Shown piece after piece: positions 1-7,006 of a stretch of DNA of 39,149 nt. The notes below the pieces were generated by a model that was not told the origin of the DNA, ran no database searches, and saw nothing but the letters and a program-made list of their open reading frames with translations. The position numbers were made by a program, and so were the translations under genes. The DNA comes from Tidjanibacter sp. (GTDB lineage: Bacteria > Bacteroidota > Bacteroidia > Bacteroidales > Rikenellaceae): NCBI GenBank assembly GCA_017648105.1, contig JAGCJH010000052.1, positions 1-39,149 of the forward strand, in the 5' to 3' direction. Each line of letters opens with the position of its first letter. Positions within the stretch are counted from its first letter, which is position 1.

Positions 1-666
1 GGTAGTTTGCGAGGTTTGGATACGCTCTATGCCCCCACGGCTTTGGTGTTGGAGGTGCAGGATATACCCGTAGATACGACTCAGAAGACCATTTACGACA
101 TTAAACAACCCCTGCCTATGCCCCTCAAAGTGGAAGAGTTCGCAGGTTATGTGGGTGTCGGTCTGCTCATTGCCTCACTCGTTGCGGGCATCGTTCTGCT
201 CGTGATTAGGGCGCTACGCAAGAGGGGCATTATGGAGAGCGTGAAACCCAAGGAGCCCGCCCATATTGTGGCTATCCGTTCGCTCGAAACCCTCTCCAAT
301 CAGAAATTATGGCAGAATGGAAGGATTAAGGAGTACTACTCCCGCCTGACGGAGATTTTGCGTGAGTATCTGGAAGGTCGCTTTGGTGTGATGGCTATGG
401 AGATGACCACCGAGGAGATTGTGGTAGCAATGAAAGGGGTGGCGATTACCAAGAAACAGATGACCTCGCTCAGTGACCTGCTGACGGAGAGCGACCTTGT
501 GAAATTTGCAAAACATACCCCCGCAGTGGAGTACCACGAGGAGGCATACCACACCGTCTATTACTTTGTGGAGGAGAGCAAGGAGGTTGCCGAGGAGGTT
601 GTGAATCCCGAGGAACAGGAGCTTGTAAGTGTAACCATAGCGGAGGAGGAGAAGAGTGATGAGTAG
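1..666 (+). CDS. Bat-operon membrane protein, 5' end outside window
   Basis: The reading frame is open at base 1, so this is the C-terminal 221 codons of a longer gene. It shows a short extracytoplasmic part, one membrane segment (about residues 48-68 of the visible part, GVGLLIASLVAGIVLLVIRAL) followed by basic residues, then a soluble helical domain with the conserved stretch LWQNGRIKEYYSRLTEILRE and EMTTEEI. This arrangement matches the uncharacterised protein usually coded between a DUF58 gene and batA in Bacteroidetes aerotolerance operons. That assignment is from family knowledge and was not searched. It probably acts in the inner membrane with the von Willebrand factor A (vWA) proteins downstream. 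It overlaps the next gene by 8 bases, so the two are almost certainly co-transcribed and translationally coupled. Its biochemical role is unknown. Confidence 0.8.
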   Translation, partial: GSLRGLDTLYAPTALVLEVQDIPVDTTQKTIYDIKQPLPMPLKVEEFAGYVGVGLLIASLVAGIVLLVIRALRKRGIMESVKPKEPAHIVAIRSLETLSNQKLWQNGRIKEYYSRLTEILREYLEGRFGVMAMEMTTEEIVVAMKGVAITKKQMTSLSDLLTESDLVKFAKHTPAVEYHEEAYHTVYYFVEESKEVAEEVVNPEEQELVSVTIAEEEKSDE

Positions 667-1432
667 AAGCGTGAGATATATACTCGTGGCACTGCTGATG
701 ATCATCAGCACCACCGCCTATGCCCAGAAATATCCCGAACGACACCACGTGCGCAAGGGTAACTCGCTCTATGAGAGTCAGCGTATGGAGGAGGCGCAGA
801 GGTCGTACCGCAACGCCTTGCAACTCGACTCACTCTCGGTGGAGGGTACCTTCAATTTGGGTGATGCGCAGTTCGCTATGGGCGACTTTGCAACTGCCGA
901 AAACACCTTCAAGACCCTCTTGGAGAATGACCGTTTGACTGATGAGCAGAGGGCAAAGACCCACTACAACCTCGGCAATAGTCAGTTCCAACAGCAGAAG
1001 TTGCAGGAGGCACTCGACTCCTATAAATCCTCGTTGAAACTCAACCCCCAAGATATGGAGGCTAAGTTCAACTACGCCTACACAAAGAAACTCTTACAGC
1101 AGCAACAGAACGAGGAGCAAAACCAAGACCAACAACAAAACCAAGACCAAAATCAGAATAATCAAAACGAGCAGCAAGACCAGCAACAAAATCAGCAGGG
1201 CGACAACCAGCAGCAGGGCGACAACCAGCCTCAGGATAATCAGCCTCAGCCCCAAGAGCCCGAGGGCGATAAGCCCTCCCCGAGCGAACAGCCCGAGGGT
1301 GGCGAGCAACCACAGCCCCGCCCTGAGAGTGAGCAGATGCTCAATGCTGTGCAGGCTGCCGAGGATAAGACTCGTGAGAAGGTTGATGGAGAGAGGGTTG
1401 TTGGCGTTGGTTTCTCTGGCAAAAATTGGTAG
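659..1432 (+). CDS. batC: BatC-like tetratricopeptide repeat protein
   Basis: This 257-residue protein has a signal peptide (MSRSVRYILVALLMIISTTAYA, then QKYPE), so the rest is extracytoplasmic. About three TPR repeats follow (residues 30-145; GNSLYESQRMEEAQRSYRNA, THYNLGNSQFQQQKLQEAL, YKSSLKLNP). Residues 145-225 are very rich in Gln, Asn, Asp and Pro. The conserved BatC tail comes last (MLNAVQAAEDKTREKV, ending KNW). ATG 659 was chosen because a purine-rich GGAGGAGGAGAAGAG sits just upstream; GTG 656 in the same frame is an alternative. BatC is thought to scaffold the Bat membrane complex. Unusually, it lies before batA here; in Bacteroides it usually follows batB. Confidence 0.85.
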   Translation: MSRSVRYILVALLMIISTTAYAQKYPERHHVRKGNSLYESQRMEEAQRSYRNALQLDSLSVEGTFNLGDAQFAMGDFATAENTFKTLLENDRLTDEQRAKTHYNLGNSQFQQQKLQEALDSYKSSLKLNPQDMEAKFNYAYTKKLLQQQQNEEQNQDQQQNQDQNQNNQNEQQDQQQNQQGDNQQQGDNQPQDNQPQPQEPEGDKPSPSEQPEGGEQPQPRPESEQMLNAVQAAEDKTREKVDGERVVGVGFSGKNW

Positions 1433-1607
1433 CGAGAACATCTCGTGGGCATCGTGCCTCACAAAAGCCATTTGCCGGGGATGACAACGGAGTATTGTCT
1501 TTAAGGTTATTAAAGCCCTTAAAGTCCTTAGTGCCCTTAACGCCATTGATGGCGTAACGCCTTTAAGGCTGAGCAAATCGTTTAGATATTAGACAAAAAG
1601 AGAGAGA
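1433..1607 (+). repeat. Intergenic region with 9-base repeat site A
   Basis: The 175 bases between batC and batA hold four adjacent units of a degenerate 9-base repeat (1510-1545; consensus TTAAAGCCC on this strand). A small hairpin follows (ACGCCA, loop TTGA, TGGCGT, 1540-1555), and then one unit in the opposite orientation (TTTAAGGCT, 1562-1570). I see no clear promoter. batA is preceded by the purine tract AGAGAGAGA at 1598-1606. Related arrays occur at 5048, 21475, 29676, 30804 and 37202. Confidence 0.75.
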
Positions 1608-2588
1608 ATGAAACTTGCAAATCCGAACATATTGTGGTGCTTGTTGCTACTCGTGCCGATGGTGGCGCACTATGTATGGCTATGCCGTGCGGGTGGTGCT
1701 GCTGTGAAAATTTCGAGCACGGGGGCACTCTCCAAGGCGCCTCGCACCTTGCGCTATTGGTGCCGACACCTACCTTTTGTGCTCCGCTGTGTGGCGGTGG
1801 CATTGATGGTTGTGGCACTCGCACGCCCCCAGAGCACCGAGCAACTCAGCAAAACCACTGTTGAGGGTATCGACATCGTTTTGGCTCTCGATGTGTCGGG
1901 AACGATGCTTGCTGCCGACTTCGAGCCCGATAGGCTCACCGCCGCAAAGGATGTGGCTGCAAAATTCATTGCCGACCGTCCCAATGATAGGATAGGTCTT
2001 GTGGTCTTTGCGGGCGAGAGCTACACGCAGAGCCCCCTGACAACCGACAAGGCTGCCCTTCAAACTCTCCTTTCGCAAGTGAAGTTTGGCGTTGTGGAAG
2101 ATGGTACGGCTATCGGTATGGGTCTGGCTACGGCTGTCAATAGGCTCCGAGAGTCGGAGTCTAAGAGTAAGGTCGTCATTCTGCTCACCGATGGTGTGAA
2201 TAATGCGGGACAGATTGCACCCCTCACAGCCGCAGAGATTGCAGCTGAGTATGGTGTGAAGGTCTATACTATTGGCGTGGGTAAGAGGGGCTACGCACCC
2301 TATCCCTTCTATGACTCTCGTGGCAATGTGCACTACCAGCAACAGAAGGTCGAGATTGACGAGCAGACCCTGACGGACATCGCCGCTAAGACGGGTGGCG
2401 AATATTTCCGAGCAACGAGCAAGACAACCTTGAAGGAGGTTTATGATAGAATCAACGCCCTCGAAAAGACCCGCATCGAAACAGACAACTACACCCGCCA
2501 TAATGAGCACTTCGCTGTGTGGCTCCTCTGGGCATTGGCACTGCTCTTGGTGGAGTTTGGTGTGAGGAGATTGTGGATAGAACGATAA
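1608..2588 (+). CDS. batA: BatA, vWA-domain membrane protein
   Basis: This protein of 326 residues has two N-terminal membrane segments (about 7-25 and 55-73). A vWA domain follows, with a complete MIDAS metal site: DVSGT at residues 95-99, Thr in DGTAIG near 167, and TDG at 194-196. A C-terminal membrane segment (VWLLWALALLLVEFGV) closes the protein. The vWA domain should lie on the periplasmic side and bind protein partners through a divalent metal. In Bacteroides fragilis the Bat proteins were linked to oxygen tolerance, but the exact role is unsettled. batB follows after 18 bases, which indicates a common transcript. Confidence 0.92.
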   Translation: MKLANPNILWCLLLLVPMVAHYVWLCRAGGAAVKISSTGALSKAPRTLRYWCRHLPFVLRCVAVALMVVALARPQSTEQLSKTTVEGIDIVLALDVSGTMLAADFEPDRLTAAKDVAAKFIADRPNDRIGLVVFAGESYTQSPLTTDKAALQTLLSQVKFGVVEDGTAIGMGLATAVNRLRESESKSKVVILLTDGVNNAGQIAPLTAAEIAAEYGVKVYTIGVGKRGYAPYPFYDSRGNVHYQQQKVEIDEQTLTDIAAKTGGEYFRATSKTTLKEVYDRINALEKTRIETDNYTRHNEHFAVWLLWALALLLVEFGVRRLWIER

Positions 2589-2606
2589 GAAAACCAGAAG
2601 AGAGAG

Positions 2607-3629
2607 ATGTTTAGATTTGAGAACATAGATATATTGTGGCTCCTCTTGGTGGTACCCGTAATGGTGGCGCTCTTTGAGTGGGCACTCCGCAGGCGCAAGA
2701 AGAGGATGCTCGCCCTTGCAACTGCCCCCGCACTCCGCAAACTTATGCCCGAGGCGTCGAGTGGTAAGTTGAGGCTCAAATTTTGGATTTTTGAGATAGC
2801 CTTTGTCTGCCTCATCTTTGCGGCTGCACGCCCACAGATGGGCTCCAAATTGCGAGAAGTGGAGCGAGAGGGTGTGGAGATTATGGTTGCCATTGATGTG
2901 AGCAATTCGATGCTTGCGAGCGACTTCTCTCCCAATAGGTTGGAGAGGACAAAATATGCCATTGGTAGGGTTATAGAGGGCTTGGCGGAGGAACGCATTG
3001 GTGTGGTTATCTTTGCAGGCGACGCTTATGTGCAGCTCCCCATCACTTCGGACTACCTCACGGCTCGCAACTTCGTGAGTCGCATCTCGCCCTCGCAGGT
3101 TACAAAGCAGGGTACGGCTATTGGTGCCGCTATTGACCTTGCATCGAGTGCCTTTTCGAGCGATAGCGAGGGTAGTAGGGTAGTGATTCTTGTGACCGAT
3201 GGCGAAAACCACGAGGATGATGCTCTTGCCGCTGCTGAGAGGGCTGTGGCAAAGGGTGTGAAAATCTATACGATTGGCATTGGTACGCCCGAGGGTGCGC
3301 CCATATCCATCGATGGCGACTTCATCCGTGACGACAAGGGGGAGATTGTTGTGAGCAAACTCGACGAGACGACCCTCCAAAAAATTGCGGCAATGACCGA
3401 GGGCGCATACATTAGGGCGACGAGTGCAAGTGTCGGTGTGCAGGAGATTGTCGATATGATAAACCGCACCGAGAAGAGCAAATTCAAGACCGAGATTTTC
3501 GAGGAGTATGACGAGAAGTACCACATACCCCTCATTGCAGCCCTCGTGCTCCTCGTGTTGGAGTGCCTTGTGCTCCCGAGGCGTAATAGGGTGCTCTCAC
3601 GCTTCGACCTTTTCGGCGAGAGAAAGTAG
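2607..3629 (+). CDS. batB: BatB, vWA-domain membrane protein
   Basis: This 340-residue protein is a paralogue of the preceding gene product. It has two N-terminal membrane segments (about 9-25 and 58-75, the latter ending in the family motif AAARPQMG). Its vWA domain has an intact MIDAS site (DVSNS at 97-101, the Thr of GTAIGAA, and TDGENHEDD). A final membrane helix (IPLIAALVLLVLECLVL) precedes a basic tail. BatA and BatB are believed to interact in the inner membrane. In many Bacteroides genomes batC, batD and batE follow; here the next gene is murA, 92 bases away with its own promoter, so the operon appears to end here. Confidence 0.92.
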   Translation: MFRFENIDILWLLLVVPVMVALFEWALRRRKKRMLALATAPALRKLMPEASSGKLRLKFWIFEIAFVCLIFAAARPQMGSKLREVEREGVEIMVAIDVSNSMLASDFSPNRLERTKYAIGRVIEGLAEERIGVVIFAGDAYVQLPITSDYLTARNFVSRISPSQVTKQGTAIGAAIDLASSAFSSDSEGSRVVILVTDGENHEDDALAAAERAVAKGVKIYTIGIGTPEGAPISIDGDFIRDDKGEIVVSKLDETTLQKIAAMTEGAYIRATSASVGVQEIVDMINRTEKSKFKTEIFEEYDEKYHIPLIAALVLLVLECLVLPRRNRVLSRFDLFGERK

Positions 3630-3639
3630 GCGTGGAGAG

Positions 3640-3670
3640 TTGCCATTTTCGCCAAAAACCATTACTTTTA
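3640..3670 (+). promoter_or_regulatory. Bacteroidetes-type promoter of murA
   Basis: TTG at 3640-3642, a 20-base spacer, then TACTTTTA at 3663-3670. This fits the TTTG/TTG, 19-21 bases, TAnnTTTG pattern of the main sigma factor in Bacteroidetes, except that the last base is A. Expected transcription start is near 3677, leaving a leader of about 45 bases before murA. Confidence 0.5.
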
Positions 3671-3721
3671 CATCACTAAACCCGAAATTCATCTTATACC
3701 AGATAAAAGAAGCTCAAACCT

Positions 3722-5029
3722 ATGGCATACTTTGAGGTCTATGGCGGCAGAACTCTGGCGGGAGAGATTACTCCCCAGGGCGCCAAAAACGAAGCACTGC
3801 AAATCATCTGCGCCACTCTTCTCACCTCCGAGAAGGTGACACTCCATAATGTCCCCGAAATTGTCGATGTGTTGGCGCTCATCGAACTTCTGCGCAACCT
3901 CGGCGTCGAGATCGAACGCTTGGAGGAGGGTGTCTATACCTTCCGTGCGAAGAATATCGACTTGGGCTACCTCCGCACCGAGGACTACCGTATTCGAGGC
4001 TCCAAACTGCGTGGCTCTGTGATGGTCATCGGTCCCCTGTTGGCACGCTTCGGTGTGGCATACATCCCCAAACCAGGTGGCGATAAGATTGGTCGTCGTA
4101 GGCTCGACACCCACTTCATCGGCTTCCAGAAATTGGGCGCACGCATCAATTTCGATACTGTGGGTAACTTCTTCGAGGTGGATGCTTCGGAGCTTAAAGG
4201 TACCTATATGCTCCTCGATGAGGCGTCGGTTACGGGCACTGCCAATATCGTTATGGCGGCAGTCTTGGCAGAGGGCACCACGACTATCTACAATGCCGCT
4301 TGTGAGCCCTACTTGCAGCAGCTCTGCAAGATGCTCTGCCGTATGGGTGCAAAGATTGAGGGTATCGCCTCCAACCTACTGACTATTCACGGTGTGAAGG
4401 AGCTCAAAGGTACGGAGCACACAATGCTCCCAGATATGATTGAGGTTGGTAGCTTCATCGGCTTGGCGGCAATGACCCAGTCGGAACTTACCATCAAGAA
4501 TGTGTCGTTTGAGAATCTCGGCATCATCCCCGACCAGTTCGCTCGTATGGGTATCCACTTCGAGCAGAGGGGCGATGATCTCTACATCCCTCGTCAGGAA
4601 CACTACGAGATAGAGAGTTTTATGGATGGGTCGATTATGACCATTGCCGACGCTCCTTGGCCGGGTCTTACCCCCGACTTGCTGAGTGTCTTCTTGGTTG
4701 TCGCAACCCAAGCAAAGGGCTCGGTGCTCATCCACCAAAAGATGTTCGAGAGTCGCTTGTTCTTCGTGGATAAGTTGATTGATATGGGCGCACAGATTAT
4801 CCTCTGCGACCCCCATAGGGCTACGGTCATCGGTCACGACCACAACCGTCGCTTGCGTCCCACGACTATGGCGTCGCCCGACATCCGAGCAGGCGTAGCG
4901 CTCCTCTTGGCTGCGCTCAATGCCGATGGTAAGAGTATTATCCAGAATATTGAGCAGATCGACCGAGGCTATCAGAATATCGAGGGTCGCTTGAATGCCC
5001 TCGGTGCAAAGATTATCCGCAAAGAGTAA
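3722..5029 (+). CDS. murA: UDP-N-acetylglucosamine 1-carboxyvinyltransferase (MurA), Asp variant
   Basis: MurA transfers enolpyruvate from phosphoenolpyruvate to UDP-GlcNAc, the first committed step of peptidoglycan synthesis, in the cytoplasm. The 435-residue length is normal for the family. The substrate lysine lies in GAKNEAL (Lys22), and the conserved RGSVMVIGPLLARFG segment lies at 97-111. The catalytic loop reads PGGDKIGRRRLDTH, where most bacteria have PGGCxIGxRPxDxH, so the usual active-site cysteine (Cys115 in E. coli) is Asp121 here (codon 4082-4084). Cys-to-Asp MurA enzymes are active and insensitive to fosfomycin, as known for Mycobacterium and Chlamydia. The gene has its own promoter at 3640-3670 and ends at a two-way terminator shared with yraN. 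Confidence 0.96.
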   Translation: MAYFEVYGGRTLAGEITPQGAKNEALQIICATLLTSEKVTLHNVPEIVDVLALIELLRNLGVEIERLEEGVYTFRAKNIDLGYLRTEDYRIRGSKLRGSVMVIGPLLARFGVAYIPKPGGDKIGRRRLDTHFIGFQKLGARINFDTVGNFFEVDASELKGTYMLLDEASVTGTANIVMAAVLAEGTTTIYNAACEPYLQQLCKMLCRMGAKIEGIASNLLTIHGVKELKGTEHTMLPDMIEVGSFIGLAAMTQSELTIKNVSFENLGIIPDQFARMGIHFEQRGDDLYIPRQEHYEIESFMDGSIMTIADAPWPGLTPDLLSVFLVVATQAKGSVLIHQKMFESRLFFVDKLIDMGAQIILCDPHRATVIGHDHNRRLRPTTMASPDIRAGVALLLAALNADGKSIIQNIEQIDRGYQNIEGRLNALGAKIIRKE

Positions 5030-5047
5030 GTTTTTTCTAATGGGTCA

Positions 5048-5092
5048 TTAGAGCCCTTAAAGCCCTTAAAGCCTTTAATGCCCTTAAAGAAT
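5048..5092 (+). repeat. 9-base tandem repeat, site B
   Basis: Five adjacent units: TTAGAGCCC, TTAAAGCCC, TTAAAGCCT, TTAATGCCC, TTAAAGAAT. They start 18 bases after the murA stop codon, before the terminator. Same family as the site in the batC-batA gap. Past it, GTAAAGT (5130-5136) and ACTTTAC (5151-5157) can form a weak stem. Confidence 0.8.
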
Positions 5093-5172
5093 AACAAGAA
5101 CAAAAAGTCTTTGCCCTGAAAAGTTTTCAGTAAAGTCTTCTACGAAAAAAACTTTACCGAAAGGCTCACAAC

Positions 5173-5212
5173 AAAAAAAGGATTTCTCATTTTTGGAGAA
5201 ATCCTTTTTTTT
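5173..5212. terminator. Bidirectional terminator between murA and yraN
   Basis: Seven A residues, then GGATTTCTC (5180-5188), a 7-base loop, GAGAAATCC (5196-5204) and eight T residues. The symmetric A and T tracts let the 9-bp stem terminate transcription from both sides, as expected between convergent genes. Confidence 0.92.
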
Positions 5213-5217
5213 GTTTG

Positions 5218-5586
5218 TTACCAATGTAAATTGGGTATGTTGGGTATGAACTCCACGCTCATCGACCCATCTTCGTGGGATGTGACACCCGCAAAGTCTA
5301 TCCACGCCTCGGAGGTTATGCCGTGTAGTTCTATGTAGTGGTTGGCGGCACGGATAAGGTGGGAAATCTTCTTGCGGTTCATAGCCTCTATGGGGGCAGT
5401 GAGCGACCCTTCGTGTCGGGTCTTGACCTCCACGAAGTGGTAGTGCCCATCGGCAGAGAGTGCCACGAGATCTATCTCGTGGGGAGGCGTGCGCCAGTTG
5501 CGCTCCACGATGATGTAGCCACGCTCACGCAGCCACTCCATCGCCGCCCTCTCGCCCTCGGCACCTATGCGTAGAGTGTCGCCCAT
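5218..5586 (-). CDS. yraN: YraN/UPF0102 family nuclease-like protein
   Basis: This 122-residue protein is of normal length for UPF0102. It carries the family's restriction-endonuclease-like core: GAEGERAAMEWLRERGY at the N terminus, HEIDLVA (Glu37, Asp39), then FVEVKTR (Glu53, Lys55), giving the E...D...ExK arrangement of PD-(D/E)XK folds. The family is predicted to act on DNA or branched DNA in the cytoplasm; its physiological role is not established. The gene ends close to the two-way terminator shared with murA. It lies 9 bases downstream of pepE and is probably co-transcribed with it from the promoter at 6338-6369. Confidence 0.9.
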   Translation of the reverse strand: MGDTLRIGAEGERAAMEWLRERGYIIVERNWRTPPHEIDLVALSADGHYHFVEVKTRHEGSLTAPIEAMNRKKISHLIRAANHYIELHGITSEAWIDFAGVTSHEDGSMSVEFIPNIPNLHW

Positions 5587-5595
5587 CGTTTGAGA

Positions 5596-6300
5596 TTACT
5601 TCAAGAGGAAGTTGAGCGATTCGCCAGCGTGCACCTCGTAGGGCTCAATGCCATAGCGGAAGATGCGCAAGGGGCGAGGACCGATGAGCGAAAGGTCGCC
5701 ATCCACATAACGGAGCATACAACCCTCACGCAGACCTACAACCCACTTTGTGGGGTTGGCAACCACATACTCTGCGATGCGCTGCTCACGAGTCTCGCCT
5801 GCGTGACCCTCGGGGTTGGCGTCGAGATAGTGGGGATTGATCTGGAAGGGAATAGCTCCGATGGCATTGAACGATGCGGGCTGTACGATAGGCATATCGT
5901 TTGTGGTGCAGAGGGTGGGGCAAGCCACATTGCTACCTGCGCTCCAACCCACATAGGGGGTGCCCTCGTTGAGTTTTGAGAGTATTGCGTCCATCAGACC
6001 CTCGTCGTGCATATTCTTCACAAGGTGGAAGGTGTTGCCACCACCCACAACGATAGCCTCGGCTGCGAGGATAGCCTCACGGGGCGAGGATGCGTGGTGA
6101 ACGGAATTGACTTTGATGCCGATTTCGGCAAAGCGCTCCTGCACTTTTGCCTCATACTCATCGTAGGAGAAGGTGACGCCAGCGTAGGGTACAAATGCTA
6201 CCTCCTTGATACCCGAAAGGTGCTCTTTGATGTTTGCGAGGGGATACCTCAAATACTCCTCACCTGCGTTGGTGGAGTTGCTGATAAGCAGAAGTTTCAT
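5596..6300 (-). CDS. pepE: Peptidase E (alpha-aspartyl dipeptidase), family S51
   Basis: This 234-residue cytoplasmic serine peptidase cleaves dipeptides with N-terminal aspartate. The nucleophile motif GWSAGSN places Ser120; Asp135 (TTNDMP) and His157 (INPHYLD) fall at the positions of the Ser120-Asp135-His157 triad described for Salmonella PepE, and VGGGNTFHL matches the family's substrate loop. The start was set at MKLLLISN (6300). An in-frame start at 6333 would add 11 residues that do not look like the family and would lie very close to the promoter. Transcription is probably from the TTTG, 20 bases, TACCTTTA promoter on this strand, continuing into yraN. Confidence 0.95.
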   Translation of the reverse strand: MKLLLISNSTNAGEEYLRYPLANIKEHLSGIKEVAFVPYAGVTFSYDEYEAKVQERFAEIGIKVNSVHHASSPREAILAAEAIVVGGGNTFHLVKNMHDEGLMDAILSKLNEGTPYVGWSAGSNVACPTLCTTNDMPIVQPASFNAIGAIPFQINPHYLDANPEGHAGETREQRIAEYVVANPTKWVVGLREGCMLRYVDGDLSLIGPRPLRIFRYGIEPYEVHAGESLNFLLK

Positions 6301-6337
6301 AGAGTTATCGTTTTTATTAGTAATAATTTTCACTCAA

Positions 6338-6369
6338 TAAAGGTAGTAATTCTTGCCGAGAGGGGCAAA
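6338..6369 (-). promoter_or_regulatory. Promoter of pepE-yraN
   Basis: Read on the minus strand: TTTG (complement of 6366-6369), exactly 20 bases, then TACCTTTA (complement of 6338-6345). This fits the Bacteroidetes -33/-7 pattern. Transcription should start about 30 bases upstream of the pepE ATG at 6300, which also argues against the longer start at 6333. Confidence 0.65.
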
Positions 6370-6376
6370 TTTGCGC

Positions 6377-6398
6377 ATCATTTTTTGCAAAAAATGAT
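6377..6398. repeat. Perfect 22-base palindrome
   Basis: ATCATTTTTTG followed directly by its reverse complement CAAAAAATGAT, with no spacer. It lies just upstream of the pepE -33 element, between divergent genes. It could be a protein-binding site or a cruciform-prone sequence; with no loop it is a poor hairpin terminator. Confidence 0.7.
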
Positions 6399-6461
6399 AA
6401 AATGGCGAGATTTTTGGGATTTTAAGGGCTGAAAAAAGCGCCTTTTGCCAAGAGTGTAAGT

Positions 6462-6470
6462 TGTGGATAA
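6462..6470 (-). promoter_or_regulatory. Single DnaA-box match
   Basis: The minus strand reads TTATCCACA, the exact DnaA-box consensus, about 80 bases upstream of the acpP -7 element. It is a single copy with no cluster of boxes nearby, so this is not an origin. Control by DnaA is possible but unproven, and a 9-base match can occur by chance. Confidence 0.35.
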
Positions 6471-6514
6471 TCAGTGCGATGTGTTTTATGCGGTGGTCCG
6501 AAAGAGTAAAATAG

Positions 6515-6556
6515 TTGCCTAAAAAGGACTAAGTTTGGGAAAAAGTATTATCTTTG
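6515..6556 (+). promoter_or_regulatory. Promoter of acpP
   Basis: TATCTTTG at 6549-6556 is a perfect -7 element (TAnnTTTG). There is no TTTG 19-21 bases upstream. Instead TTTGG lies 11 bases upstream (6534-6538) and TTG a further 16 bases upstream (6515-6517). The oxidoreductase promoter at 17688-17730 has the same unusual layout. Predicted leader about 60 bases. Confidence 0.6.
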
Positions 6557-6625
6557 TAACGATTTTCGCTTCCGAAGCGGAAAGAAAAGGTGCCACACAC
6601 AATGTTAAACTTAAACTTATAAATT

Positions 6626-6862
6626 ATGTCGGAAATTTCTCAGAAAGTAGTTGAGATTATCAAAGACAGGTTGAATCAGGATGTTAAGAACATCACCCCC
6701 GAGGCAAGCTTCGCAAACGACCTTGGTGCAGATTCGCTTGACACTGTTGAACTTATTATGGCATTCGAAGAGGAGTTCGGTTTGGAGATTCCAGATGAGG
6801 CAGCAGAGAAAATCTCGACAGTTGGCGACGCCATCAAGTATGTTGAGGAGCACGCAAAATAG
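6626..6862 (+). CDS. acpP: Acyl carrier protein
   Basis: This small acidic protein of 78 residues carries growing fatty acyl chains on a 4'-phosphopantetheine arm. The attachment serine is Ser37 in the invariant [10 protein letters not shown] motif, preceded by NDLGA. Length, helix pattern and the position of fabF directly downstream are all standard for type II fatty acid synthesis in the cytoplasm. A strong -7 element lies upstream, and a terminator-like hairpin (6898-6935) lies before fabF. That layout would give more acpP message than fabF message, as expected for such an abundant protein. Confidence 0.98.
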   Translation: MSEISQKVVEIIKDRLNQDVKNITPEASFANDLGADSLDTVELIMAFEEEFGLEIPDEAAEKISTVGDAIKYVEEHAK

Positions 6863-6897
6863 TGTTCTTGCGCTCTCAGGCTCAACAGAGTATATGG

Positions 6898-6935
6898 GTG
6901 AGGTGGAATAGCAGGCTATTTTACCTCACTTTTTC
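6898..6935 (+). terminator. Attenuating terminator between acpP and fabF
   Basis: GTGAGGTGGAATAGC (6898-6912) pairs with GCTATTTTACCTCAC (6915-6929), with two G-U pairs and almost no loop, followed by TTTTTCTTTT. It lies 35 bases past the acpP stop. Because fabF follows without a clear promoter of its own, it probably reduces rather than blocks read-through. Confidence 0.75.
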
Positions 6936-7006
6936 TTTTCCCCAATGTGAAAGAGTCCGAAAGTGACGATATATTGCTAACTACAAATTCTAAAAACCAC
7001 GAAACA

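Larger units (their letters stand above)
6301..6625. other. Intergenic region between pepE and acpP
   Basis: This 325-base divergent gap contains the pepE promoter (6338-6369, minus), a perfect 22-base palindrome (6377-6398), a single 9-base repeat unit (TTTAAGGGC, 6421-6429), a perfect DnaA-box sequence (6462-6470) and the acpP promoter (6515-6556). I see no coding sequence or RNA gene. Confidence 0.7.

Noticed and set aside
1770-3524. Long minus-strand open frame opposite batA and batB
   Set aside because: It mirrors two clear vWA genes in the other strand, has no recognisable motif and a His/Leu/Cys-rich composition typical of a reverse-strand shadow.
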